From NCBI RefSeq assembly GCF_018500185.1, contig NZ_JAHBGI010000003.1:186001-250000 (forward strand): a stretch of 64,000 nt of DNA, read 5' to 3'. The stretch is from Litoribacter ruber (GTDB taxonomy: Bacteria > Bacteroidota > Bacteroidia > Cytophagales > Cyclobacteriaceae). A model generated the notes under the pieces. That model saw only the letters and a list, made by a program, of their open reading frames with translations. It ran no database searches and was not told the DNA's origin. The position numbers and the translations under genes are program-made. Below are positions 8,889-17,185 of this stretch, piece by piece (within the stretch, counting starts at the first letter, position 1; the number at the start of each line of letters is the position of its first letter).

Positions 8889-10142
8889 TTAGTTAGTGGA
8901 AACATATTGCAGCAGCAATCCACAGATGTAAGCTCCATAGGTACCTACTGCATAACCCAACACAGCCAAAAGTACACCAACCGGCGCCAAAGATGGATTA
9001 AATGCTGAAGCCACAATCGGGGCAGAAGCTGCTCCACCCACATTCGCCTGCGAGCCCACAGCTACGAAGAAAAACGGCGCCTTGATCAAATAGGCAATCA
9101 CCAACATGATAATCACGTGCATGGACATCCACACCAGTCCTACCAAGAAAAGAGTAGGGTTATCAAAAATGGCCAATAAATCCATCTGCATCCCGATTGT
9201 TGCCACCAAGACGTACAATAGCACACTTCCCAATCGGGATGCCCCTGCGCCTTCAAGGTTTCTGGCCTTGGTAAATGAAAGTACCAATCCACCCGTGGTG
9301 GCTACCACGATGATATAGAAAAAGGGTTTGTCCAAAGAATAATCACCCAAGGCAGGGAAGTTTGTAGCAATAAACGGTGCCATGAAGTCCGCCACCAAAT
9401 GGGCAAAACCAGTAAGGGCAAAACCCACCCCCAAGATCTTCATGGTATCCACCATGGTTGGGATTTTCATGATCCCGGCCCGGTATTTTTCCACCTTGTC
9501 CTGCAGTTCATGGATGGCTGAGCTATCCGCCTTGAAAAGCTTGTCAATCACCTTGGGTTTGGCAGCCCAGTAAAGCAATACCGCCATCCAAACATTGGCC
9601 ACTAGCACGTCAACGGCAATCATTTGGCTAAACAGCTCTGGGCTCGCCCCAAACATTTCCAGCATGGCCGCCTGGTTGGCTCCCCCACCGATCCAGCTAC
9701 CAGCAATGGTGGCCAGTCCTCTCCATACCTCATCAGGTCCGGCACCGCCAATTACTTCAGGGGCAAAAAACGAAACAATCAACACGGCCAACGGTCCACC
9801 CAAGACAATCCCTAAAGTCCCCGCCAAAAACATCACCAAGGCTTTTGGACCAAGCTTCATGATGGCCTTAAAATCTATACTCAGCGTAAGCAATACCAAG
9901 GATGTAGGCAGCAGATAATCTGCCGCCACTCTGTAAAGATTGGAAAATTCACCTGATATAAGGCCAAAAGAATTCAGTATCGCAGGAATGAAATAACACA
10001 GCAATATGGATGGGACCACCCTGTAAAACTTTGTCCAGAAAATTCGCTTGCTGGCACTAGTAGAAAAAACTAAGGCTAATATGGCTACCAAAATGCCTAA
10101 CACTACGGCATCGTTGGTTATCAAAGGGGTGTTTTCCTGCAT
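8889..10142 (-). CDS. DUF819 family integral membrane protein (YjcL-like)
   Basis: 417 residues, almost wholly hydrophobic, with about 11-12 predicted membrane helices and short charged loops. Two inverted halves with glycine-rich motifs (IAGSWIGGGANQAAM in the first half, VGSQANVGGAASAPIVA in the second) resemble secondary transporters and match the DUF819 family. The substrate is unknown. The ferredoxin gene follows 5 bp downstream. Confidence 0.88.
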   Translation of the reverse strand: MQENTPLITNDAVVLGILVAILALVFSTSASKRIFWTKFYRVVPSILLCYFIPAILNSFGLISGEFSNLYRVAADYLLPTSLVLLTLSIDFKAIMKLGPKALVMFLAGTLGIVLGGPLAVLIVSFFAPEVIGGAGPDEVWRGLATIAGSWIGGGANQAAMLEMFGASPELFSQMIAVDVLVANVWMAVLLYWAAKPKVIDKLFKADSSAIHELQDKVEKYRAGIMKIPTMVDTMKILGVGFALTGFAHLVADFMAPFIATNFPALGDYSLDKPFFYIIVVATTGGLVLSFTKARNLEGAGASRLGSVLLYVLVATIGMQMDLLAIFDNPTLFLVGLVWMSMHVIIMLVIAYLIKAPFFFVAVGSQANVGGAASAPIVASAFNPSLAPVGVLLAVLGYAVGTYGAYICGLLLQYVSTN

Positions 10143-10213
10143 GGTCTTACTTATTTGACCACATAATTACGTCAAATGAGATAAAACCACAAGCCAAAGA
10201 AATAAAAGCTTTC

Positions 10214-10846
10214 CTATACCCTGTCCCACACGAGCATCAACTCACTGAGCATCATGGCAGTAGCTCCCCAAACCATTTCCTCATCAATATCATAATAGGG
10301 TACATCCATTTTGAGGTCATCCCTGAAATTCATGACCTTGCGCTTCTTGATGTTTTTGTCAATGAGATAACTGAACTCACATTCGATTACCCGTTTCACT
10401 TCCCTAGGATCGGGCTGAAACTGGGGTTTTTCATCTATAAAACCTAAATAAGGTGCCACCACAAAATTGCTAGGCGGTATAAAGAGTTTGGAAAGCTGGC
10501 CAAAGACTTTGACCTTTTCCATATTAATTCCGATCTCCTCATAGGTTTCCCTTACCGCAGTGGTCTCCAGACTTTCGTCATTTTCCTCCCACTTACCACC
10601 TGGGAAAGAAACCTGCCCACTGTGGGCGCCCCTGTACACTGGCCGTTTGATAAAAGGAATGGCCACGCCGTTTTTATTTGGGTAAAATAAAATGAGAACT
10701 GCCCCCCTCTTGGCACCTTTTGGCTCTTTGGTATAGAACCTGGCTTCATCCAAAGGCTCTGGCGCCATCAATATCTGTCCCTCTCTTCCCGGCAATGGTT
10801 TTTTCAAATTTCGTTCAAATCTTCTAATAACATCTTGAAGCTTCAT
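10214..10846 (-). CDS. NUDIX hydrolase (CoA pyrophosphatase type)
   Basis: 210 residues. The NUDIX box GX5EX7REUXEEXGU is complete (from GGKWEEND through AVRETYEEIGI, about residues 84-106). Just before it, the segment GAHSGQVSFPGG is the UPF0035 signature of CoA pyrophosphatases, so the likely activity is cleaving CoA to 3',5'-ADP and phosphopantetheine. It overlaps the upstream lipoprotein gene by 4 bp (ATGA), implying translational coupling. Confidence 0.9.
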   Translation of the reverse strand: MKLQDVIRRFERNLKKPLPGREGQILMAPEPLDEARFYTKEPKGAKRGAVLILFYPNKNGVAIPFIKRPVYRGAHSGQVSFPGGKWEENDESLETTAVRETYEEIGINMEKVKVFGQLSKLFIPPSNFVVAPYLGFIDEKPQFQPDPREVKRVIECEFSYLIDKNIKKRKVMNFRDDLKMDVPYYDIDEEMVWGATAMMLSELMLVWDRV

Positions 10847-11514
10847 TGAGGAAAATTTAAATTAGAGAGCTTTTTTCTTAAATACTGCTCTGATTGGTAT
10901 TTGGTCGTGCTAAATGGATGGTGAAATTCTACATAACGATGTTCATCAGGAATGATCAGCCAGATCCTGGGAAGAAAATACTCCCCCTCCTGCACATGCC
11001 CCGCAACTAACAAATGAGAACCTGTCACCCACACCGCGTCTTCAAAGATGCCCATGGGCCCCATAAAAAGCAGTCTTTCCTTCATCCCATTCGCCCGAAA
11101 ATATGCCACTTCACTATCCGGGTTGAATCCTACTCTTCCATCAGCGTCTAAATCAATCTTATAATCATATAGATCGACTATTCCTTTGTCCTCCGGGTGC
11201 ACAAATTGGTGTGCCTTTAGAGGGTAATCGCTGTTCATCCCATATTCTTCAGGCCATTCAAAAACTTCATATTCCGTTTGCCTATGCATTTTAAATGCCA
11301 TCTTATCAAACTCCCGCCCCTGCATCTGCCAATGCTCAATCCAGCGGGGCATCTTCTGAATGCCCATGTGTAGAATCTGTTCATATTTGGGTTGATTGGC
11401 AAGGGAGTCTGTTTGCTCCTCGCTGTCCTGATGTTCTTCTTGCGGGCTGCTGCAAAAGACTAGCAGCAGGCAAAATAGCGAAACTAAAAAATATGTAAAG
11501 TTTAACTTGGTCAT
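10843..11514 (-). CDS. Uncharacterised lipoprotein, co-transcribed with NUDIX hydrolase
   Basis: 223 residues. The N-terminus MTKLNFTYFLVSLFCLLLVFC followed by SSPQEE is a lipoprotein signal with the lipidated Cys at about 21. The remainder is a globular domain with many aromatic residues and an EYGMNSDYPLKAHQF stretch; I do not recognise a family. It overlaps the NUDIX gene by 4 bp. A terminator-like hairpin and two palindromes sit in its upstream region. Confidence 0.7.
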   Translation of the reverse strand: MTKLNFTYFLVSLFCLLLVFCSSPQEEHQDSEEQTDSLANQPKYEQILHMGIQKMPRWIEHWQMQGREFDKMAFKMHRQTEYEVFEWPEEYGMNSDYPLKAHQFVHPEDKGIVDLYDYKIDLDADGRVGFNPDSEVAYFRANGMKERLLFMGPMGIFEDAVWVTGSHLLVAGHVQEGEYFLPRIWLIIPDEHRYVEFHHPFSTTKYQSEQYLRKKLSNLNFPQ

Positions 11515-11533
11515 ATTTAGATAAAAATCCTAA

Positions 11534-11568
11534 ATAAAAAAAAGGTTCGAGCATTGCCCAAACCTTTT
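11534..11568 (-). terminator. Terminator-like hairpin 20 bp ahead of the lipoprotein start
   Basis: Read on the minus strand: AAAAGGTT, a 13-nt loop, AACCTTTT, then further T. It ends about 20 bp before the lipoprotein start codon (11514). It either ends tetR transcripts or lies within the lipoprotein leader, where it could attenuate. Confidence 0.6.
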
Positions 11569-11602
11569 CTTGTTCTATCAAACCTATTAAACCTATTGTG
11601 CA

Positions 11603-11670
11603 TTATTCAATCGATTGAATAACCTGTCGGAAAGGTATAAAGATTTTTTTAAACGTCAAACAAACGTTTG
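11603..11670. promoter_or_regulatory. Two palindromes, possible operators
   Basis: TTATTCAATCGATTGAATAA (11603-11622) is a perfect 20-bp palindrome and CAAACGTTTG (11661-11670) a perfect 10-bp one. They lie between the tetR gene and the lipoprotein-NUDIX pair, about 90-155 bp upstream of the latter, a reasonable place for an operator. Binding by the neighbouring TetR protein is only a guess from proximity. Confidence 0.45.
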
Positions 11671-11826
11671 CATAGAATTTTTTGGGCAACTTTGGAGGGA
11701 TATATTTCCACCCTACTTTTGGTGTATTTTCAAGCACACCTACCCATAACTACCAAAACTTATTCCAAAAATCCTTATCGGCTGGTTTATTTTATTCGGA
11801 TGTAAATTTTTCGGAAATTTTAGTTA

Positions 11827-12459
11827 TTAGGCCTCCTTAAAACTCCCCCTCGCCTCGTCTGTCAGTATGCCTTCGAAGATTATTGAAATTGTCTGGTCAT
11901 AGATATCAGCAGGCTTTGTCACCAACCCGCTCATCATCTGATCCGGAAATTGATCCAAAAACTTCGGGTCCATCAGGTTTTGGATGGCTGAACTGTAGAT
12001 GAGTACCACAATAGTCTTATTGATGTGCGACCCGATAAATCCCTTTTCTACCCCCTCCTCTATCAAGCGCTGAAATCTCAAAAATGCGGAATCCCGGATA
12101 TACTCCTGCAATTCGGTCCAAATCTCTGGAGCATGTTCCCTCAGATCGGCCAAAAGCTCCGGATTGATCGGAGCCAAATCTTTGGCAATAATGGTCAAAA
12201 ACGATTTGAGCTTAATGGGGAAGGGAATGTGGGTGTTACTAATCAAAGCCTCAACTTTGATGGAAAGCTTGCTCCGCAAAAGATCAAAAGCAGCCGAAAG
12301 CAGTTCAAACTTTCCTGGAAAATATTTATAGAGCGTTTTTTTACTCATCCCCAAGCCTTGGGCGATATCGTCCATGGTAGTGTTTTTATACCCCTTGTTC
12401 AAAAACAGCTTGTACGCCTCTGCCAAGATTTTGGCCTCTATGTCCGCCTTTTTACTCAT
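11827..12459 (-). CDS. TetR/AcrR family transcriptional regulator
   Basis: 210 residues from ATG 12459 (MSKKADIEAKILAEAYKLF). The N-terminal helix-turn-helix is typical: NTTMDDIAQGLGMSKKTLYKYF at about residues 26-47 (split). The C-terminal ligand-binding region shows no close relative I can name. A longer reading from 12522 adds 21 residues of no family character, so the inner start is preferred. The 219 bp to ligA are divergent and could hold its own operator. Confidence 0.9.
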   Translation of the reverse strand: MSKKADIEAKILAEAYKLFLNKGYKNTTMDDIAQGLGMSKKTLYKYFPGKFELLSAAFDLLRSKLSIKVEALISNTHIPFPIKLKSFLTIIAKDLAPINPELLADLREHAPEIWTELQEYIRDSAFLRFQRLIEEGVEKGFIGSHINKTIVVLIYSSAIQNLMDPKFLDQFPDQMMSGLVTKPADIYDQTISIIFEGILTDEARGSFKEA

Positions 12460-12678
12460 AATTAGATTTTTAGCTCTTGAATTCAGCAATAGGCAGAAAC
12501 TAAGTTTTCTACCCGCTTTCAAAATTGTAGCTCAATGACCAATTTTGCAACAAATATAGGAAACTCGGCCTTTCACTGTCCGAAATTAATCAAGAATCAG
12601 ACCGATTGTCCGCAATTTTCAGCCAAAACCGCTAGTTTTGGGAATTGAGTTTTCGGCAAACCCCAACCCTTATCTTTT

Positions 12679-15132
12679 ATGAGCCAATCGGATAAAAAAT
12701 CAGCTGCCAAGGATCGAATAACCGCCCTCTCGGAGCAGATAAACTATCACAACCACCTTTATTACCAAGAAGACCGCACTGAAATTTCCGACTTTGAATT
12801 TGACCAACTGCTTGAGGAACTCATCGCACTGGAGACCGAATTCCCTGAATTTTTAAAGGAGGATAGCCCCTCCCAGCGGGTAGGTGGCACCATCACCAAG
12901 GATTTTGAAACCGTGGGGCATCGCTATAAAATGCTGTCTCTTGGCAACACCTATTCCGAAGAAGAACTCAAGGCATTTGATGAGCGGGTGGCCAAAGGAC
13001 TCGGTCACCGGAACTATAGCTACTTCTGTGAACTCAAGTTTGACGGGGTAGCGATCAGTTTGGTTTATGAAAACGGCAAACTGGTCAGAGCAGTCACTCG
13101 GGGTGATGGCTACAAAGGCGACAATGTGACTGCAAATATCAAGACCATCCGAAATATTCCCCTTACCGTAATAGGTGAGGATATCCCAGACAGCTTTGAA
13201 GTACGTGGAGAGATTTTTCTTCCCAGAAAAGAATTTGATAGAATAAATCAAGAACGTGCTCAAAATGAAGAGGCCCTTCTCGCCAATCCGCGGAATGCCG
13301 CCTCAGGCACCGTGAAAATGCAGGACAGCAGCATTGTGGCCAAAAGGCGCTTGAATTGCTACTTCTATCAACTTCTTGGAGAGGACCTTCAAGTATCTCA
13401 GCATGATGAGGCTATACACTTACTGGAAAAGTGGGGCTTTAACGTTTCACCTACCTACCAAAAGTGTCAAGATGTAACAGAAGTATTGCAATACATCGAG
13501 CTTTGGAGAGAGAAAAGATTTGAATTGCCCCTTGAAACTGACGGCGTGGTTTTAAAAATCAACTCCTATGATCAGCGGGAGGAGCTTGGCTTTACCGCCA
13601 AAATCCCACGATGGGCAATTGCCTATAAATATCAGGCAGAAAGTGCCGAGACTGAACTTCTATCCATCACCTATCAGGTGGGTCGAACAGGTGCCATCAC
13701 GCCCGTAGCCCAGCTGAAGCCCGTATCTCTGGCGGGGACCACCGTGAAGCGTGCCTCCCTGCACAATGCCAATGAGATATTGAGATTGGACCTTCATGAA
13801 GGGGATTTTGTGTTTGTTGAAAAAGGCGGCGAAATCATCCCTAAAATCACGGGAGTTTCTCTTGACAAAAGAAGATCTGACACAAAACCCATATCCTACA
13901 TCACAGAGTGCCCGGAGTGTGGCACATCGCTGATCCGAAATGAAGGAGAGGCCAAACATTATTGCCCCAACGCCCAAACCTGCCCGCCACAGGCCTTGGG
14001 TAGAATTGAACACTTTACCCACAAACGGGCCATGGATATTGACACCATGGGTACCGAGCGGATCCGGGCATTGATTGAGCAGCACCTTATCGTGTCGCCA
14101 GCAGACATCTATGAGCTCCCCGAGAAAAAGGAGCAACTCCTGGGCTTGGAGGTCAACAGCGATCAGTACACCAAAAGCAGCGAGGGGTATTTATTCGTGT
14201 CCTTGAAGAAGGCCCTTTATGCCATCACCAAGACTATCCCTTTAGCCCAAATAGATAATTTCCTGGCAGAAAATGAAGGTGTAGAGCAGACGGAATTGAT
14301 GGAGAAATTTGAAAACTATGTGCGAAAAGCCAAAAAGAACATAGCCTACAATGTCCCAGTCATATGGCGCCTGAAAGATGCCCTCCAGAGCAGTTCTTTT
14401 GACCATATAGAGGATTTTCTTCCGGTTCCTGTGGTGCTAGCCGTGATATTTAAAAAGCCAGCCGAGGAATTCAGGTCTATTTGTAGAAAGGAAAACACAG
14501 TGCATGATATCATGCTCAAATATGAAGGAAATGTAGATCCAGCCCAAACCGAGCAGATCAACCGGATCAAGGGAAACACTTTCCAAGAAGGCGTGGTCAG
14601 CAACATGGTCAAAGGCATCGAGGAATCCAAAAAACAACCCTTTGAAAAGGTGCTCTTCGCTTTGGGCATCCGCAATATTGGCGAAAACACGGCCCAGCTA
14701 CTGGCCAGGCATTTCAAAAGCATTGAAAAGCTCAAAGCTGCCAGTCCAGAAGAGCTGTTGGAGATAAATGGAGTCGGAGAAACTTTGGTAACCAGCCTAC
14801 AGGCCTTCTTTGAAGATGAGGAAAACAACCGCACCATCGAAAGGCTAAAAAACCATGGGCTTCGGTTTGAAATCGAGGAAAAAGAGCAGAAGCTGGAAAG
14901 CAGATCACTGGAAGGCATGAAGATACTTGCATCCGGCAAGCTCAACCATTTCAAGCGTGATGAGATCATCGAGGTAGTACAAAGCCATGGAGGCACATAC
15001 GTAAAGTCAGTATCCAAAAGCCTTGACTTCATCATCGAAGGCGAAGACATGGGCCCAAGTAAAAAAGAAAAAGCCGAGAAATTGGGAGTAAAACTGATAT
15101 CAGAGCAGGAGTTTATGGATCTGATCAGCTAA
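12679..15132 (+). CDS. ligA: NAD-dependent DNA ligase LigA with large insertion
   Basis: Seals nicks in replication and repair using NAD+. 817 residues against about 670 usual. Domains in order: Ia and adenylation (catalytic Lys in CELKFDGVAIS, about residue 117), OB fold, Cys4 zinc finger (CPECG...YCPN..TC, about 413-438), helix-hairpin-helix, and BRCT at about 740-815. The extra length is a block at about residues 492-634 (14152-14580), inserted between QLLGLE and VVSNMVKGIEESKKQPF, that is, inside the HhH domain. The frame is intact and the flanking motifs are normal, so the enzyme should be functional. Confidence 0.96.
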   Translation: MSQSDKKSAAKDRITALSEQINYHNHLYYQEDRTEISDFEFDQLLEELIALETEFPEFLKEDSPSQRVGGTITKDFETVGHRYKMLSLGNTYSEEELKAFDERVAKGLGHRNYSYFCELKFDGVAISLVYENGKLVRAVTRGDGYKGDNVTANIKTIRNIPLTVIGEDIPDSFEVRGEIFLPRKEFDRINQERAQNEEALLANPRNAASGTVKMQDSSIVAKRRLNCYFYQLLGEDLQVSQHDEAIHLLEKWGFNVSPTYQKCQDVTEVLQYIELWREKRFELPLETDGVVLKINSYDQREELGFTAKIPRWAIAYKYQAESAETELLSITYQVGRTGAITPVAQLKPVSLAGTTVKRASLHNANEILRLDLHEGDFVFVEKGGEIIPKITGVSLDKRRSDTKPISYITECPECGTSLIRNEGEAKHYCPNAQTCPPQALGRIEHFTHKRAMDIDTMGTERIRALIEQHLIVSPADIYELPEKKEQLLGLEVNSDQYTKSSEGYLFVSLKKALYAITKTIPLAQIDNFLAENEGVEQTELMEKFENYVRKAKKNIAYNVPVIWRLKDALQSSSFDHIEDFLPVPVVLAVIFKKPAEEFRSICRKENTVHDIMLKYEGNVDPAQTEQINRIKGNTFQEGVVSNMVKGIEESKKQPFEKVLFALGIRNIGENTAQLLARHFKSIEKLKAASPEELLEINGVGETLVTSLQAFFEDEENNRTIERLKNHGLRFEIEEKEQKLESRSLEGMKILASGKLNHFKRDEIIEVVQSHGGTYVKSVSKSLDFIIEGEDMGPSKKEKAEKLGVKLISEQEFMDLIS

Positions 15133-15171
15133 TCAATTTCCCCTAATATGTAAATTCGTATTAATCCTATT

Positions 15172-15295
15172 AACCATTGAAACTGCCAGAATCTTGGCCT
15201 TTGCTACGATGGAGTTCTCTTCTGTCTTCCGTCTTCGGTCTTCCGTCCAGTCCATCAAAGGGAATCAGACTACTGGCATCAATGCGGATAATCAT
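15172..15295 (+). repeat. MITE-like element, copy 2
   Basis: Carries AAACTGCCAGAATCTTGG, the heptad core (GTCTTCCGTCTTCGGTCTTC and so on, 15226-15248) and the right end GGCATCAATGCGGATAATCAT-type at 15275-15294. The left terminal repeat is degraded. It fills most of the ligA to 15363 gap. Confidence 0.7.
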
Positions 15296-15362
15296 AATTC
15301 AGTAAAAGCAGATTTTAATTTGAATAAAGCAAAAAAACCATAAATTGCTTTAAATTTAAGCC

Positions 15363-15851
15363 ATGGAGTGGATAAAAAAGATATTTATTGGGCACAGGGT
15401 TTCCAAGCAAAGCAGGGTTCCAGGCAAGCACAATTTGGTCAAGTTTGACCGAATCAAAAACATATCCATCATAGCGGCCAATGAGGCCGAAGCCACGGAA
15501 GCCCAAAAGGCTCTCCCAAGCCATTGGCCCCATGCCTTGAACCTACATTTCATTTACAAGGAGAAAAATCCTGCAACGGAATGTTTTGATTACATGGATT
15601 TTAACCTGCTGGGAAAGCCTAATGAAAAGATAAGGGAATTTGCCAGCTATACTACAGACTTGGTACTGGTCACGCAGGAGGAAATGGACCCACTCTCAGC
15701 CCACCTGCTTCAGATGTTGCCCAAGGTTTACCGGGTGGGGTTCTTTAATGAAGCTAACCAAGTTCACCTGGATTTTATGCTTAAAAAGGAAAACATTTCC
15801 CTGACCCAAAACATTGATAATCTGATCAAGTATCTCAAAAAGATCAATTAA
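15363..15851 (+). CDS. Uncharacterised protein (DUF6913-like), upstream of dapA
   Basis: 162 residues, no signal peptide or membrane segment. An alternating beta/alpha pattern (ISIIAANEAEATEAQKAL, then LVLVTQEEMD, then YRVGFF) suggests a small alpha/beta fold. It resembles a short Bacteroidota family often found next to dapA, which I recall as DUF6913, but I cannot confirm that. It is 65 bp ahead of dapA on the same strand. Confidence 0.7.
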   Translation: MEWIKKIFIGHRVSKQSRVPGKHNLVKFDRIKNISIIAANEAEATEAQKALPSHWPHALNLHFIYKEKNPATECFDYMDFNLLGKPNEKIREFASYTTDLVLVTQEEMDPLSAHLLQMLPKVYRVGFFNEANQVHLDFMLKKENISLTQNIDNLIKYLKKIN

Positions 15852-15916
15852 TCCCAAAATCAGACCCTAGTCTGGTTTCGGATTTAATTCTGAATCATAA
15901 CCCGAATATATACGAA

Positions 15917-16777
15917 ATGAAAAAATTAAAAGGCACGGGCGTAGCCATGGTCACGCCTTTCAATGAAGACTATAGCATCAATTACGGGGAAGCCGAACAA
16001 CTGATCAACCACCTGATCAAAGGCGGTGCGGATTACTTGGTAATCCAAGGCACTACTGGCGAGACCGCCACCCTGACAAAAGAGGAAAAGAAAGAGGTGC
16101 TGAGGCACGCCATCGAAATCACGGCAGGACGTGTACCAATTGTATACGGCATCGGTGGAAACAACACCCAAGCTGTGCTGGATGAGATCAAGACAACTGA
16201 TTTTAAGGACATTGCTGCCATATTATCTGTCAGCCCTTATTACAACAAACCAAGCCAGAAGGGGATTATTGCACACTTTACCGCAATCGCCGATGCCAGC
16301 CCAGTGCCGGTGATCCTATACAATGTGCCGGGCCGAACCATGTCAAACCTGACGGCCGACACCACATTAGCATTAGCGGCTCATGAGAATATCATTGGGA
16401 TAAAAGAGGCAAGCGGAAATCTGGAACAATGCATGTCTATAGCAGCCCAGCGGCCTGATGGCTTCCTGCTGATTTCTGGAGATGACCTGCTGACCACCTC
16501 TATGCGTGCAATCGGAGCTGACGGGGTTATCTCAGTATTGGCCAATGCCTATCCCGAAATCTTCAAAACCATCTGCCACGGCAGCATGGAAGAGTCCAAA
16601 AAGGCCACTTTCAAGCTTCTGGAGATCAATCCACTCATGTATGCGGAAAGCAACCCTGTAGGCGTCAAAAACCTCCTGATGCACCTAGGCGTTTGCGGTG
16701 ACCAAGTCCGCCTACCACTCCTCAGAGCATCCAAGGAACTGGATTTGAAAATCAATACAGCAATGGAGAAGGTTTGA
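15917..16777 (+). CDS. dapA: 4-hydroxy-tetrahydrodipicolinate synthase
   Basis: Condenses pyruvate with aspartate semialdehyde, the first committed step to lysine and meso-diaminopimelate. 286 residues, a single TIM barrel. Signatures: GTTGETATLT at about 43-52, the catalytic triad region YNVPGRT near 132, and the Schiff-base lysine in IIGIKEASGN near 161. Length and motifs are normal. A bidirectional terminator lies about 90 bp downstream. Confidence 0.96.
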   Translation: MKKLKGTGVAMVTPFNEDYSINYGEAEQLINHLIKGGADYLVIQGTTGETATLTKEEKKEVLRHAIEITAGRVPIVYGIGGNNTQAVLDEIKTTDFKDIAAILSVSPYYNKPSQKGIIAHFTAIADASPVPVILYNVPGRTMSNLTADTTLALAAHENIIGIKEASGNLEQCMSIAAQRPDGFLLISGDDLLTTSMRAIGADGVISVLANAYPEIFKTICHGSMEESKKATFKLLEINPLMYAESNPVGVKNLLMHLGVCGDQVRLPLLRASKELDLKINTAMEKV

Positions 16778-16779
16778 AT

Positions 16780-16850
16780 GGTGGTTTAAGGGCTTATGGT
16801 TTAAAGTTTAAGGTCTAAGCTTTAAACTTTAAACTTTAAACCTTAAACTA
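16780..16850. repeat. TTTAAACTTTAAAC-type simple repeats
   Basis: At least five near-copies of a 9-nt unit around TTTAAACTTTAAAC and its variants (GGTTTAAAG, GTTTAAGG, CTTTAAAC). Related runs lie at 5384-5400, 25434-25469 and 52998-53022 (GGTTTATGGTTTATGG). They are all intergenic. Confidence 0.7.
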
Positions 16851-16868
16851 GGCCCCAGGCCGATAACC

Positions 16869-16899
16869 AAAAAAGGTGACCGATATGGCCACCTTTTTT
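16869..16899. terminator. Bidirectional terminator between dapA and the H1 gene
   Basis: AAAAAGGTG and CACCTTTTTT pair around a short inner CC/GG stem and AT-rich loop. T runs on both strands let it serve dapA (plus) and the convergent H1 gene (minus, stop at 16901). Confidence 0.85.
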
Positions 16900-16900
16900 A

Positions 16901-17083
16901 TTACTTTGCTTCAGCATTTTTTATGTCCTGAACTTCTTTGCGAATATCTTGAGCGATATTCTTAAGATCTTGCATGCCTTTTCTTACTCGAGTACCAGCT
17001 GCTTGATTTTTCTTGTCATAAAATTTCTCAAAATCAGCTTCCATGCCCATTACTAGATCCTTGATTTCATTAAATCTGTTCAT
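16901..17083 (-). CDS. Histone H1-like nucleoid protein
   Basis: 60 residues, charged, entirely helical in pattern, no signal. The sequence MNRFNEIKDLVMGMEADFEKF, followed by KNQAAGTRVRKGMQDLKNIAQ (split), is the conserved N-terminal body of the Bacteroidota Hc1-like histones, which bind DNA non-specifically. The usual Lys/Ala-rich tail found in some relatives is absent, so this is the short form. Convergent with dapA. Confidence 0.85.
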   Translation of the reverse strand: MNRFNEIKDLVMGMEADFEKFYDKKNQAAGTRVRKGMQDLKNIAQDIRKEVQDIKNAEAK

Positions 17084-17185
17084 AATAAAAATTAATTTGT
17101 TGGTTGATGATAAGTTTAATTTTTCGTTGAATATAGGTAAAATGTTTATAAAACAACAGACCTGCCAAATTTTTTGATCTAAAAA

